NCBI RefSeq assembly: GCF_902859695.1
Contig: NZ_CADIJL010000006.1
Span: forward strand, 62,001 to 126,000
From: Achromobacter ruhlandii
GTDB lineage: Bacteria; Pseudomonadota; Gammaproteobacteria; Burkholderiales; Burkholderiaceae_B
Length of the DNA stretch: 64,000 nt
Reading direction: 5' to 3'
The position numbers and the translations under genes were made by a program. This document shows positions 8,572 to 17,854 of this stretch, one piece after another; the stretch's first letter is position 1, and every line of letters starts with the position of its first letter. The notes beneath the pieces were generated by a model. It had not been told where the DNA came from. It saw only the letters and a list, made by a program, of their open reading frames with translations, and made no database searches.

Positions 8572-8933
8572 GCCGGGGCGCGGCTCCGGCGGCGCGCCAT
8601 CGCGCTCATTGCGCTGATAAGTGAACCCGCGGTAGCGCATCACGGCTTCCGTCAGGAAGACGTTCCGCCCATACGCCTGGTACGAGGCGGTGGAACGCTA
8701 CGAGTCCGGTGGCGGCGCTTTCGCCGAGCATGCGTTGCAGCCCCGGGACCCGCGCAACGCGGTCAGGCCATTGCTCCTGTCCCTCGAACTTCGGGCGCCG
8801 CAAGGCGCCCGTGTCGTTGTTGCCGCCCGTTGTAAATGCCGCCTGCGGCTGCGCGGCATGCGCCGGGCGGGCCGCCCGGGCACGCCAGTTGCGCACGGCG
8901 TAATCCACCTGTGCAGACAGAAGGAGCAACGCC
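8572..8933. other. Intergenic region before the ThDP enzyme gene
   Basis: About 360 bp. The minus strand from about 8700 to 8600 reads as a plausible peptide (TASYQAYGRNVFLTEAV, then MRYRGFTYQRNE). It has no defined end before it runs antisense through the VOC gene, so it may be a gene remnant. GGAG at 8923-8926 is the ribosome site of the next gene. Confidence 0.4.
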
Positions 8934-10703
8934 ATGCAAACCGTATCCGACTTTATGCTGGACCGTCTCGGCCAATGGGGCGTGCAACGCGTGTTCGGCT
9001 ATCCCGGCGACGGCATCAATGGATTGATTGGCGCTTTCGGGCGCAACGACACGTTGGAATTCGTGCAGACGCGGCACGAGGAAGGCGCCGCCTTCATGGC
9101 CTGCGCGCATGCAAAGTTCACCGGGCAGGTGGGCGTGTGCCTGGCGACCTCCGGCCCGGGCGCCATCCACCTGCTCAACGGGCTGTATGACGCCAAGCTG
9201 GATCACCAGCCGGTGGTGGCCATCGTCGGCCAGCAGGCGCGCAGCGCGCTGGGCGGCGACTACCAGCAGGAAGTGGACCTGGTGAATCTGTTCAAGGACG
9301 TGGCGCATGAGTTCGTGCACATGGTGACTTCGCCGGTGCAGGCGCGCCACATGGTCGACCGCGCCATGCGCATCGCCATGGAGCGGCGCAGCGTCACCTG
9401 CCTGATCGTGCCGAACGATGTGCAGGACCTGGAGGCGGTGCCGGTGCCGCCGCGCGAACACGGCACCGTGCGCACCGGCATCGGCGTCACCTCGCACGCG
9501 GCGGTGCCGCCCGTCGCCGCGCTGGCCAATGCCGCCGACATCCTCAATCGCGGCGAGCGGGTGGCGATGCTGGTGGGCGCGGGCGCCCTGTCCGCCGGCA
9601 ACGAAGTGCGCGCGGTGGCCGAGCGCCTGGGGGCCGGCGTGGCCAAGGCGCTGCTGGGCAAGGCGGTGCTGCCGGACGCGCTGCCCTACGTCACGGGCGC
9701 CATCGGGCTGCTGGGCACCCAGCCAAGCTGGGAAATGATGAACGATTGCGACACCTTGTTGATGGTGGGCACGTCCTTTCCGTACGCGGAATTCCTGCCC
9801 AGGGAAGGCCAGGCCCGCGCCGTGCAGATCGACGTGGACGGCCGCCAGTTGAGCCTGCGCTATCCGGTGGAGGTCGGGCTGGTGGGCGATGCCAGGCTGA
9901 CGCTCGACGCGTTGCTGCCCCTGCTTGAACCGAAGGCGGAAAACCCGTGGCGCGAACAGATCGAGAAGTCGGTGCGGCGCTGGCGCGAAACGGTGCGTGC
10001 CCGCGCCCTGGTCGATGCCACGCCGGTCAACCCGCAGCGCCCGTTCCTGGAGCTGTCCAGCCGCCTGCCGCCGCACAGCATCGTCACCTGCGACTCGGGT
10101 TCGGCCGCCAACTGGTATGCGCGCGACGTTCAGCTGGACGAAGGCATGATGGCCTCGGTATCCGGGGGGCTTGCCAGCATGGGCTGCGGCGTGCCTTACG
10201 CGGTGGCGGCCAAGCTTGCTTATCCGGCGCGTCCGGTGATCGCGCTGGTGGGCGACGGCGCGATGCAGATGCTGGGCATCAACGAACTCATCACCATCGC
10301 GCACCGCTGGAAGGACTGGAGCGATCCAACCCTGGTGGTGCTGGTGTTGAACAACGGCGACCTGAACCTGGTGACATGGGAGCAGCGCGTGATGGGCGGC
10401 GATCCGCGCTTTGCCGACTCGCAGTGGCTGCCGCAATTCTCTTACGCGGACTACGCCCGCCTGCTGGGCCTGGAGGGTATCCGCGTGACCTCGCCCGACG
10501 AGGTGGGACCGGCCTGGGACCGGGCCCTGTCGGCCGGACGGCCGGCGGTGCTGGAAGTGGTAACCGACCCGGAAATGCCGCCGCTGCCGCCGCACGTGTC
10601 GATGAAGCAATTCGGCGCCTACATGACGGCCTTGCGCAAAGAGACCGGCGCCGCGGGCAGCGCCGCGTTGCGCGCCACCATCAAACAGTGGTGGGCAGGC
10701 TGA
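8934..10703 (+). CDS. Thiamine pyrophosphate-requiring enzyme (YdaP/pyruvate oxidase-like)
   Basis: A 589-residue three-domain thiamine diphosphate enzyme of the PoxB/YdaP/acetolactate-synthase group. The N-terminal Pyr domain has the catalytic Glu in TRHEEGAAF. The central domain is DHS-like. The C-terminal PP domain has the cofactor motif running from GDGAMQMLGINE to LNNGDLNLVTWE. It probably decarboxylates a 2-keto acid such as pyruvate, with a quinone or oxygen as acceptor, but the substrate cannot be read from sequence. Two short stress-type genes (DUF883 and PRC-barrel) follow on the same strand, suggesting a stationary-phase or stress setting. Confidence 0.8.
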   Translation: MQTVSDFMLDRLGQWGVQRVFGYPGDGINGLIGAFGRNDTLEFVQTRHEEGAAFMACAHAKFTGQVGVCLATSGPGAIHLLNGLYDAKLDHQPVVAIVGQQARSALGGDYQQEVDLVNLFKDVAHEFVHMVTSPVQARHMVDRAMRIAMERRSVTCLIVPNDVQDLEAVPVPPREHGTVRTGIGVTSHAAVPPVAALANAADILNRGERVAMLVGAGALSAGNEVRAVAERLGAGVAKALLGKAVLPDALPYVTGAIGLLGTQPSWEMMNDCDTLLMVGTSFPYAEFLPREGQARAVQIDVDGRQLSLRYPVEVGLVGDARLTLDALLPLLEPKAENPWREQIEKSVRRWRETVRARALVDATPVNPQRPFLELSSRLPPHSIVTCDSGSAANWYARDVQLDEGMMASVSGGLASMGCGVPYAVAAKLAYPARPVIALVGDGAMQMLGINELITIAHRWKDWSDPTLVVLVLNNGDLNLVTWEQRVMGGDPRFADSQWLPQFSYADYARLLGLEGIRVTSPDEVGPAWDRALSAGRPAVLEVVTDPEMPPLPPHVSMKQFGAYMTALRKETGAAGSAALRATIKQWWAG

Positions 10704-10789
10704 CGGGGGGCGTGGCACGCGGCTTGCTGAAAGGGCTGGGTCCGGGCTCGCAGCGCGGCTGGCGCGGACGTTTTTTTCAAGGAGGTGTC

Positions 10790-11095
10790 ATGGCTACACA
10801 GAACGGCAACGGCACGTTGCGGGACCTGATTTCGGGAACCGAGAACCTGCTGCGCAGCACGGCCAGCTACGGTGGCGCGGAGATCGAAGCGGCGCGCGAT
10901 CGCCTCAAGCAGCAACTCGATGCCGCGCGCGCCGAGGCGCGCGGTTGGGAGAAGCACGCGTGGCGGCGCGCCCGGGAAGTCTCGGCGGCCACCGACGGGT
11001 ATGTGCACGAGAACGCCTGGAAGAGCATCGCCGGCGCCGTGCTGGTGGGCGCGCTGGCGGGCGCGTGCCTGATGTCGGAAGCCCGGCGCCGCTGA
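10790..11095 (+). CDS. DUF883 family protein (ElaB/YqjD-like)
   Basis: A 101-residue protein with an amphipathic, Ala/Arg/Glu-rich helical body. One C-terminal membrane segment (SIAGAVLVGALAGACLM) is followed by a short basic tail. This is the ElaB/YqjD/DUF883 layout; YqjD is a stationary-phase, ribosome-associating inner-membrane protein in E. coli. The start is the ATG at 10790, with a strong AAGGAGGTG ribosome site just upstream. It lies 86 bp after the ThDP enzyme and may be cotranscribed with it. Confidence 0.82.
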   Translation: MATQNGNGTLRDLISGTENLLRSTASYGGAEIEAARDRLKQQLDAARAEARGWEKHAWRRAREVSAATDGYVHENAWKSIAGAVLVGALAGACLMSEARRR

Positions 11096-11172
11096 GGGCG
11101 GCCTCACTCGTCATTCACAACGATTCATCCTTCAACGACAGACAGCGGGAACAGTCCCGCGGGAGAAACGCG

Positions 11173-11571
11173 ATGGAACAGCAAGCGAATATCGTCGGCG
11201 GTCCGAAGTCCAAGGCACTGGGCCCCGGCCCGGAGGTCATGGCCGCCAATACGCTGGAAGGCAACGATGTCTACAACGGCGCCGGCGAGAGCCTGGGGGA
11301 CATCAAGGCCATCATGATCGACGTGCCGCGCGGCCGCGTGGCCTATGCGGTGCTGGCGCGCGGCGGCGTGCTGGGAATGGGCGAAAAGCTGTTCGCCATT
11401 CCCTGGGCGGCGCTGACGCTGGATACGGACCGCAAGTGCTTCGTGCTCAACGTCGACAAAGAGACGCTCAAGAACGCGCCGGGGTTCGACAAGGACAACT
11501 GGCCGAGCATGGCCGACGAGACCTGGGCGCGTGAGCTGCACAAGTACTACAACCAGGACATCTACTGGTAG
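11173..11571 (+). CDS. PRC-barrel domain protein
   Basis: A 132-residue soluble protein with one PRC-barrel domain at about residues 22-100 (NDVYNGAGESLGDIKAIMID, YAVLARGGVLGMGEKLFAIPW). The C-terminal part is Trp/Tyr-rich and ends YNQDIYW. Such single-domain proteins are common near stress genes in proteobacteria and their job is unknown. The start is the ATG at 11173. The 12-bp inverted repeat-like run ACAGCGGGAACAGTCCCG lies just upstream. Confidence 0.75.
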   Translation: MEQQANIVGGPKSKALGPGPEVMAANTLEGNDVYNGAGESLGDIKAIMIDVPRGRVAYAVLARGGVLGMGEKLFAIPWAALTLDTDRKCFVLNVDKETLKNAPGFDKDNWPSMADETWARELHKYYNQDIYW

Positions 11572-11757
11572 CAACGGGCCGGCGCCCCGCGCGTCCGGCG
11601 TGTCCTGGCGGCCGGCGGCCTGCGCGTCCCTGCGCGGGCGGGCCGGCCGCGAGCCGAGCGGCCCGATGCGGAAAGCATCGCGCCCAGGGTAAAGTCCGAT
11701 TACAATTCAGTAATTATTCAGGTTGGGCGGCCCGAGGCCCCGACCCCATTGCCAGGG

Positions 11758-12639
11758 ATGACGACACAGATGCGCGACGCCATCAGGATTTTCGTGGGCT
11801 GCGACCCGAACGATTGCGACCTCGAACAGATGATGGTGCTGGACTACAGCGCCCGCAAGCATGCCTCGCGGCCGGTCGAGATCACCTGGATGCGTCTGTC
11901 GCGCGACCCCGCCAGCCCCTGGTATTGCGATCCCGAACGCGGTCGCGGCTGGCGTACCGAGAAATGGTCGACGCCGTTTTCCGCCTTCCGCTGGGCGGTG
12001 CCGGCCGCCGCCGGCTTCGAGGGCCGCGCCCTGTACATGGACGCCGACATGCTGGTGCTGTGCGACCTGGCCGAGATCTGGGACCTGCCCTTCGAAGGCG
12101 AGGCCATTGTCGCCGGCCGCCGCGACGGCGATGGCTGGCGGTCGTGCGTGGCGCTGTGGGATTGCGCCCGCGCCCGCGACCACCTGCCGGCGCTCGATGC
12201 GTTGCGCGCCAAGCGTCACGCCAACCGCGAAATGAAGCACTACTTCGCCGCGCGGCCGCAATTGGTGCGGCACCTGGACGCGCGCTACAACAGCATCGAC
12301 GGCGAAGGCCTGGCGCCCGACGAGATCGGCATCCTGCATTATTCCGACATGGGCACGCAGTTCTCGCACCGCTACGCCATGCCGCGCCTGCGCGACGAAG
12401 GCAGGCGCCACTGGTTCGACGGCGAGGTGGTGGCGCATGCGCGCACCGACCTGGCCGAACTGTTCGACCGCTACTACCAGGAAGCGCTGGCCGCTGGCCA
12501 CAGGCCCGACGACTACCGCGGCAGCATGCCGTTCGGCGAGGTGGTCAAGGCCTCGCAGAAGGACTACACCGGCAACCGGCCGCGAGCGCCGCGCCGCTCC
12601 TGGATACAGCGGCTCTGGGCCGGCGCGGTCGGCGGCTGA
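11758..12639 (+). CDS. Glycosyltransferase family 8-like protein
   Basis: A protein of about 293 residues with a GT-A style fold. It opens RIFVGCDPND, carries the nucleotide-sugar/metal motif YMDADML at about 97-103, and has a downstream His-containing motif ILHYSDMGTQ. These are features of GT8-type transferases, which use a UDP-sugar and Mn(II). The acceptor is not evident and no polysaccharide locus surrounds it. Starts at 11758 or 11770 are both possible; no ribosome site decides. An AT-rich promoter-like stretch lies at 11698-11721. Confidence 0.65.
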   Translation: MTTQMRDAIRIFVGCDPNDCDLEQMMVLDYSARKHASRPVEITWMRLSRDPASPWYCDPERGRGWRTEKWSTPFSAFRWAVPAAAGFEGRALYMDADMLVLCDLAEIWDLPFEGEAIVAGRRDGDGWRSCVALWDCARARDHLPALDALRAKRHANREMKHYFAARPQLVRHLDARYNSIDGEGLAPDEIGILHYSDMGTQFSHRYAMPRLRDEGRRHWFDGEVVAHARTDLAELFDRYYQEALAAGHRPDDYRGSMPFGEVVKASQKDYTGNRPRAPRRSWIQRLWAGAVGG

Positions 12640-12728
12640 ATCCGGCCCCTGCCGGGCGGGGCGGCCGGTCTGGCGGGCGGGCCGGGTTCCGGCGGCGTCG
12701 CGCGGCGGCTTTGGGCTTTAATAGCAGC

Positions 12729-13445
12729 ATGTCCCGCGTTCCCCTCATCTCGTATTTCGCCAGCGGCGATGCCTTGCGCAGCCGCGGCGTCGGCGTCGCC
12801 ACGCCGACCGCCACCCTGGCCCTGCCCGCGCCGCCCGCGCGCCTGCTGGCCGACTGGACGCGCGAGATCGATACCCGCCTGCAACTGGAGCCGGGCGATG
12901 TCGAGCAGATGCCGTTGGCGCGCGCCATCGTGCGCTGGCCCGACTATGGCGCCTGCGTGCGCGCCATGCGCGACTGGACCGCGGCGCTCGGCCTGGGCGA
13001 TGCGCTGGACACGGGCGACATCGCCCTGATGGCTTGCCGCGGCGCCCGCTACCATCATGACGGCAACCAGTACGGCGGCGCCGCCTTCTGCAACCTGTTC
13101 CTGAGCGAGGACAAGGGCCTGGATCTGGTTTTCGCCCAGACCGGCCGGCGCATCGCCCTGACGCGCGGCACCGCCGTGTTGTTCGATACCTGCCAGCCGC
13201 ATGGCGTGGTGCCGCGCGGCGCCAGCGTTTTCGACGCCGCCGACTTCGCGGACGGCCGCGATCTGTCGCAGGTATTCCTGACATGGGAACTGCCGATCGA
13301 GGACGCCCGCGTGGCGGGCGCGCTGGGCATCGACTTCGACGTCGATGCCGCCGGCGCGGCGCGGCTGGACGCGGAACAGGTGCGCCGTGGCGACGCGCGC
13401 CAATGCGTGCGGCCGGACAGCGGCCAGTGGACCGACGCGGACTGA
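12729..13445 (+). CDS. 2OG-Fe(II) oxygenase-like protein
   Basis: A 238-residue protein. The centre has YHHDGNQYGG followed about 60 residues later by CQPHGVVPR. This spacing of H-x-D or HHD, a distal His and an Arg three residues after it fits the metal triad and 2-oxoglutarate anchor of a double-stranded beta-helix oxygenase. The fold call is by motif only. It follows the GT8-like gene by 90 bp on the same strand and might act with it. Start ATG at 12729. Confidence 0.5.
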   Translation: MSRVPLISYFASGDALRSRGVGVATPTATLALPAPPARLLADWTREIDTRLQLEPGDVEQMPLARAIVRWPDYGACVRAMRDWTAALGLGDALDTGDIALMACRGARYHHDGNQYGGAAFCNLFLSEDKGLDLVFAQTGRRIALTRGTAVLFDTCQPHGVVPRGASVFDAADFADGRDLSQVFLTWELPIEDARVAGALGIDFDVDAAGAARLDAEQVRRGDARQCVRPDSGQWTDAD

Positions 13446-13709
13446 CAGCCGCTCGCCGCGCGGCCCGCGCAGCCCGCTCGGGCGCTTGACGGGCACTTAG
13501 CGGCCCCCGGCCAGGCACGTCGCGCCCGGACCGCCCCGCGGGAGCCGGGCGCGACATTCAGGACCGCCGCGCGCCCCTGTTGCACAGTGCGGACGCTTGC
13601 CTGGCCGGCGCCGCCGCGGGCGCGTAAACCGAATACATTACCGAACACATTGTGCAACAAGCTCCCGCGCCGCGCCGGTGACGGGAGAACATCAGGCAAG
13701 GGAGACGAC
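13446..13709. other. Intergenic region before the aldolase gene
   Basis: 264 bp. The only distinctive part is a near-repeat of an AT-richer element at about 13630-13661 (ACCGAATACATT then ACCGAACACATTGTG), probably in the promoter or leader of the next gene. No gene or terminator with a T-run was seen. Confidence 0.4.
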
Positions 13710-14477
13710 ATGGATACGGCAGGCAAGGTGGGCGGCGGTGTGTGCGAGCGCGTCAGCGCCACGGAATGGCAGGTGCGCAAAGACCTGGCGGCGTTGTACC
13801 GGCTGGTGGCGCTGTTCGGCTGGGACGACCTGATCTTCACCCATATCACGGCCAAGGTGCCCGGCACCGAGCATTTCCTCATCAACCCCTACGGCATGAT
13901 GTTCGACGAGATCACGGCCTCCAGCCTGGTCAAGATCGACCTGCAAGGCCGCAAGGTGATGGACTCGGAATACGACATCAATCCGGCCGGCTTCACCATC
14001 CACAGCTGTATCCATGCGGCCCGCAAGGACGCCATGTGCGTGCTGCACACGCACTCCATCAACGGCGTGGCGGTGTCGGCGCAGAAGGAAGGCCTGCTGC
14101 CGCTGTCGCAGTTCGCGTTCATCGTGCTGCGTTCGCTCGGCTATCACGACTACGAGGGCCTGGCGCTCAATCCCGAAGAGCAGCCGCGGCTGGTGCGCGA
14201 CCTGGGCAGCAACAACTACCTGATCCTGCGCAACCATGGCCTGTTGACGGTGGGGCAGAGCATGGCCGAGGCGTTCCAGGCCATGCACCGGCTGGAAGCG
14301 GCCTGCATGGTGCAGGTGCGGGCGCAGGCCGGCGGCGCAGAACTGACCTTCATCCCGCCCGAGGTGCTGGCCCGCGCCGCGGTGGAATCCCCGGCCGACC
14401 GCGCCCACAAGGCCGCGCTGGCCTGGCCGGGCCTGCTGCGCCGGCTGGACCGGCGCAATCCGGGCTACGCCGACTGA
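13710..14477 (+). CDS. Class II aldolase/adducin family protein
   Basis: A 255-residue zinc-dependent aldolase-fold protein. Family marks are the early WDDLIFTHITAKVPG, then HSCIHAARKD and VLHTHSINGVAV (metal-binding histidines), and LILRNHGLLTVG near the end (third metal His). Homologues act on sugar phosphates or as decarboxylases. Many Burkholderiales copies of this exact subgroup have no assigned substrate. Start ATG at 13710, with AAGGGAGA just upstream. Single gene. Confidence 0.8.
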   Translation: MDTAGKVGGGVCERVSATEWQVRKDLAALYRLVALFGWDDLIFTHITAKVPGTEHFLINPYGMMFDEITASSLVKIDLQGRKVMDSEYDINPAGFTIHSCIHAARKDAMCVLHTHSINGVAVSAQKEGLLPLSQFAFIVLRSLGYHDYEGLALNPEEQPRLVRDLGSNNYLILRNHGLLTVGQSMAEAFQAMHRLEAACMVQVRAQAGGAELTFIPPEVLARAAVESPADRAHKAALAWPGLLRRLDRRNPGYAD

Positions 14478-14549
14478 CGACCCCAACGGTCCGCCGCGTC
14501 CCGCCGGTGCGGCGGGGCGGGCGCGGCCAGGGTGGCCAAGGCCAGTGCC

Positions 14550-15338
14550 TTATTTCTTCCCGGGCCGCGGTTGCAGGAACTCGGCGCAGTCCGGCACCGG
14601 CGTGGCCGGCTGGTAGACCGAGCCGTCTGCCTTCCACTTGTAGGTCACCGTGTAGCTGCACTGCTTGTCGGCCTGCGGTTGCAGTTGCGCGGCCGTCGGC
14701 GCGGGCCGCTTGCTCGAATCGGCGTAGCGGCTGGCGTCGGCCGGGCTGCGCGTGGCCTGGGTGGTGACCTGCAGGTCCGGGTACGGCTGCTGGCTGGGCA
14801 GGGCCTTCACCGTGGCGTCATAGCGGTAATAGTCCATGCAGTTGCCTTCGCGGCGTTTCTCGTCCGCCTCGTTGGCGCAGGCGCGGATGCCGGCCTTGGC
14901 GCTGTACGGCAGCAATTGCACCAGATTCGACGACTTGTCTCCCAGGTCGACCACGAACAGGTACAGGTCGCGGCGCGAGAAGCTGCCGCCGGGGAACTGG
15001 ATTTCCTCCTTGTAGTCGGGCTCGTTGGGACCGATCACGCCCACCAGGGCGCGTTCCTCGCTCAGCCGGATCAGGTGCGGCCAGACCGTGAAGTGCGTGA
15101 AGTTCGGGATGTCGGGCAGGTCCCAGATGCGGTAGTCGGCGCGCAGCGTGCGGCTGGTGGCGAACGGGCCGTTTTCCTCGAAGCTGCCATCGACCTTGAT
15201 GCCGACGCACCAGTCGGCCTGTTCGTTGCAGTACAGCTTGTTGCGCGGATCGAGCTTCAGTGCCTCGACATCGGGCTGGGCGGCGGTGGCCAGGGTGGGC
15301 AGGGCAGCGCAGAGCAGCAGGGCTAGGGCTTTGTTCAT
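14550..15338 (-). CDS. Secreted hypothetical protein
   Basis: A 262-residue protein with a clear Sec signal peptide (MNKALALLLCAALPTLATAA, cleavage after about residue 20). The mature part has six cysteines, including LYCNEQADWCVGIKVDG near the start and VPDCAEFLQP at the end, so disulfide bonds in the periplasm are likely. Aromatic-rich strands (HFTVWPHLIRL, RRDLYLFVVDLG) suggest a beta-sandwich. Family not recognised. Convergent with the aldolase gene; its promoter lies at 15340-15540. Confidence 0.7.
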   Translation of the reverse strand: MNKALALLLCAALPTLATAAQPDVEALKLDPRNKLYCNEQADWCVGIKVDGSFEENGPFATSRTLRADYRIWDLPDIPNFTHFTVWPHLIRLSEERALVGVIGPNEPDYKEEIQFPGGSFSRRDLYLFVVDLGDKSSNLVQLLPYSAKAGIRACANEADEKRREGNCMDYYRYDATVKALPSQQPYPDLQVTTQATRSPADASRYADSSKRPAPTAAQLQPQADKQCSYTVTYKWKADGSVYQPATPVPDCAEFLQPRPGKK

Positions 15339-15551
15339 CGGGGTTCCTGGTGAGACGGCGGACGGATGCCGGCGCATTGTGGCCCGAAATCCCCGGCGGG
15401 ACGTCTCCAATTGTGTAAAACGCTGCAAAAAACATCGGCGCGGTTGAGCGCGGCGGTGCGAGGCTGAGGCGGGCGTGCCGGGCATGTCTTATCATCGGAG
15501 CGGAAATCAAGGCGACGCTGACTCGCCCCTGAACGTATATCGGAGACTCAT

Positions 15552-16427
15552 ATGGATATCGGATTCATCGGCCTGGGCGTCATGGGCACGCCGATGGCGC
15601 TCAATCTGGCCCGGGCCGGCACGCCGCTGGTGGTCTGGAGCCGTTCTCCCGGCGGCTACGACGCGCTGCGCGCCGCGGGCGCGCGCGTGGCCGACAGCGC
15701 CGGCCAGGTCTACGCGCAATGCCGCACCGTCATCCTGATGCTCGCCAACGACGCGGCCATCGACACGGTGCTGGCGCGCGGCACGGACGACTTCGCCGCG
15801 CGCGTGCGCGACCACGTGATCGTCAATATGGGCACCACATCTGCCGACTTTTCGCGCCAACTGGGCGCGGACATCGAGGCGGCCGGCGGGCGCTACGTCG
15901 AGGCGCCGGTGTCGGGCTCGCGCAAGCCGGCCGAAGCCGGGCAACTGGTGGTGATGCTGGCCGGCCACGACGACGACGTCGCCGCCGTGCGCGAACTGGT
16001 GCGGCCGCTGTGCCGCGACAGTTTCGTCTGTGGCGCGGTGCCGTCCGCGCTGGTCATGAAGCTGTCGGTCAATCTGTTCCTGATCACCATGGTCACGGGC
16101 CTGACCGAGTCGGTGCATTTCGCCGAGCGTCACGGCATCGACCTGGCCCTGTTCGCCCAGGTGCTGAACGCCGGACCGATGGCCAGCGATGTGTCGCGCG
16201 TCAAGCTGGGCAAGCTGGTGACGCAGGACTTTTCCGTACAGGCGGCGATCACCGACGTGCTCAAGAACAGCCGGCTGGTGGCCGAGGCCGCGCGCGGCGC
16301 CGGCATCGCTTCGCCGCTGCTGGACGCCAGCCATGCGCTGTACGGCGAGACCGAGGCCCAGGGCCTGGGCGCGTCCGACATGGTGGCGGTGATCCGCGCC
16401 ATCGAACGGCGCACCGACGCGGGCTGA
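15552..16427 (+). CDS. NAD(P)-dependent 3-hydroxyisobutyrate dehydrogenase-family protein
   Basis: A 291-residue beta-hydroxyacid dehydrogenase. The Rossmann motif [13 protein letters not shown] is at residues 4-16, the substrate-loop motif [17 protein letters not shown] is near 115-130, and the catalytic Lys lies in the [10 protein letters not shown] segment. The family oxidises 3-hydroxyisobutyrate, tartronate semialdehyde and similar acids; which one is not clear here. Start ATG at 15552 after GGAGACTC. Followed by the GNAT gene after 38 bp and probably cotranscribed with it. Confidence 0.85.
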   Translation: MDIGFIGLGVMGTPMALNLARAGTPLVVWSRSPGGYDALRAAGARVADSAGQVYAQCRTVILMLANDAAIDTVLARGTDDFAARVRDHVIVNMGTTSADFSRQLGADIEAAGGRYVEAPVSGSRKPAEAGQLVVMLAGHDDDVAAVRELVRPLCRDSFVCGAVPSALVMKLSVNLFLITMVTGLTESVHFAERHGIDLALFAQVLNAGPMASDVSRVKLGKLVTQDFSVQAAITDVLKNSRLVAEAARGAGIASPLLDASHALYGETEAQGLGASDMVAVIRAIERRTDAG

Positions 16428-16465
16428 CAGCCGCCAACCTTTCTTCTTTTTTTTCCGTAGCACCC

Positions 16466-16915
16466 ATGATTACCCTGAGAACCTCCACCCCCGCGGACGG
16501 CGAACGCGTCGTCGACATCTGGCGCCGCGCCGTCGATGCCACCCACGACTTCCTGTCGCCGCAGGACCGCCATGACATCGAGGCCGAGGTGGTGGGCTTC
16601 CTGCCCGCCGCCACGCTCGATCTGGCCGTGGATGCGAACGACCGCGCGCTGGCGTTCATGCTGCTCGACGGCGGCCACATGGAAGCGCTGTTCGTCGACC
16701 CCGCAGCGCGCGGCACGGGCGTCGGGCGCGCGCTGGTCGAGGACGCGCTGCGGCGCCATCCCGGCCTGAGCACCGACGTCAACGAGCAGAACGCGCAGGC
16801 GATCGGCTTCTATGAACGGCTGGGCTTCGAGCGCACCGGGCGTTCCGAGCGCGATGGCCAGGGACGGGCCTATCCGCTGATCCATCTGCGTCATCGCGGC
16901 GACGCGCCGGCATGA
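16466..16915 (+). CDS. GNAT N-acetyltransferase, YjaB-like
   Basis: A 149-residue single-domain acetyl-CoA-dependent N-acetyltransferase. It aligns along its length with E. coli YjaB, including DATHDFLS, the acetyl-CoA loop DPAARGTGVGRALVEDAL, DVNEQNAQAIGFYERLGF and TGRSERDGQGRAYPLIHL. Substrate unknown. Its stop overlaps the ATG of the next gene (ATGA at 16912), so the hydrolase is probably translationally coupled. Confidence 0.85.
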   Translation: MITLRTSTPADGERVVDIWRRAVDATHDFLSPQDRHDIEAEVVGFLPAATLDLAVDANDRALAFMLLDGGHMEALFVDPAARGTGVGRALVEDALRRHPGLSTDVNEQNAQAIGFYERLGFERTGRSERDGQGRAYPLIHLRHRGDAPA

Positions 16916-17763
16916 GCCCGGTCTTCAAGTCCGAGCGCCACGCCGAAGCCGTGCGCCAGGCCTATGCCGCCGCGCTGGCCCATTGGCCGGCCGATGTGCG
17001 GCGGGTGATGGTGCCGACGCCGGCTGGCGACACCCATGTGCTGGTGTGCGGCCGCGAGGACGCGCCGCCGCTGGTGCTGCTGCATGGCGCGCAGAGCACG
17101 GCCGCCAGTTGGCAGCGGCAGGCCGCGGCCTGGGCGCCGCATTTCCGCATTTACGCAATCGACCTGATCGGCGAGGCCGGCCCGAGCGCGCCGGCGCGGC
17201 TGCCGCTGGCGAGCGATGCGCACGCGGCCTGGCTGGAGGCCGTGCTCGACGGCCTGGGCGTGGCGCGCGCGGCGTGCTTCGGCATTTCGCTGGGCGCGTG
17301 GCTGGCGCTGGACTTCGCCGTGCGGCGGCCGGCGCGGGTCGAGCGGCTGGCGCTGTTGTGCCCGTCCGGCATCGGCCGCCAGAAGAACATCCTGCCGTGG
17401 GTCCTGCCATTGTTGCTGCTGGGGCCCGCCGGCCGCGCGCTGGTGCGTCGCCGCATCATCGGGCCGCTGCCGGCCGATCCGGCGCCCGCCGACCGTGCCC
17501 AGTTCGCGTTGATGCACGCCATCGACCGCGGCTTCCGCTCGCGCTTCGGCGCCATTCCGGTTTTCGGCGACGAGGCGCTGCGTCAGCTGGCGCAGCCGCT
17601 GTTCGTGGCGGTGGGCGGGCGCGATGTGATGCTCGATTCGCAAGAGACCTGCGAACGGTTGCGCCGCCTGGCGCCGCGCGCGCAGGTGACGCTGTTGCCG
17701 CGCGAACGCCATTTCATCCGCGGGCAGAACGACGCGGTGCTGGCGTTCCTGCGGGCGGCCTAG
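16912..17763 (+). CDS. Alpha/beta hydrolase
   Basis: A 283-residue alpha/beta-hydrolase. The oxyanion HG motif (LVLLHGAQSTAASW) comes first, then the nucleophile elbow GISLGAW (Ser) in the middle. The acid probably lies in VGGRDVML, and the final His is in LPRERHFIRGQ. The sequence resembles carboxylesterase or C-C hydrolase members; the substrate is open. Coupled to the GNAT gene by a 4-bp overlap. Confidence 0.8.
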   Translation: MSPVFKSERHAEAVRQAYAAALAHWPADVRRVMVPTPAGDTHVLVCGREDAPPLVLLHGAQSTAASWQRQAAAWAPHFRIYAIDLIGEAGPSAPARLPLASDAHAAWLEAVLDGLGVARAACFGISLGAWLALDFAVRRPARVERLALLCPSGIGRQKNILPWVLPLLLLGPAGRALVRRRIIGPLPADPAPADRAQFALMHAIDRGFRSRFGAIPVFGDEALRQLAQPLFVAVGGRDVMLDSQETCERLRRLAPRAQVTLLPRERHFIRGQNDAVLAFLRAA

Positions 17764-17854
17764 GGTCTGTTCACACGACAAGGCGCCTCGCACACGCCGG
17801 CAATCGGGCGCCAGGCCGGTGCGGTCGCGCGGCAATGGGAGCGCGATTGCGCCG

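Noticed and set aside
8606-8935. Minus-strand open frame and a nearby peptide (MRYRGFTYQRNE) before the ThDP gene
   Set aside because: The sensible peptide spans only about 30 residues, has no defined end before running antisense to the VOC gene, and changes frame. At most a remnant.
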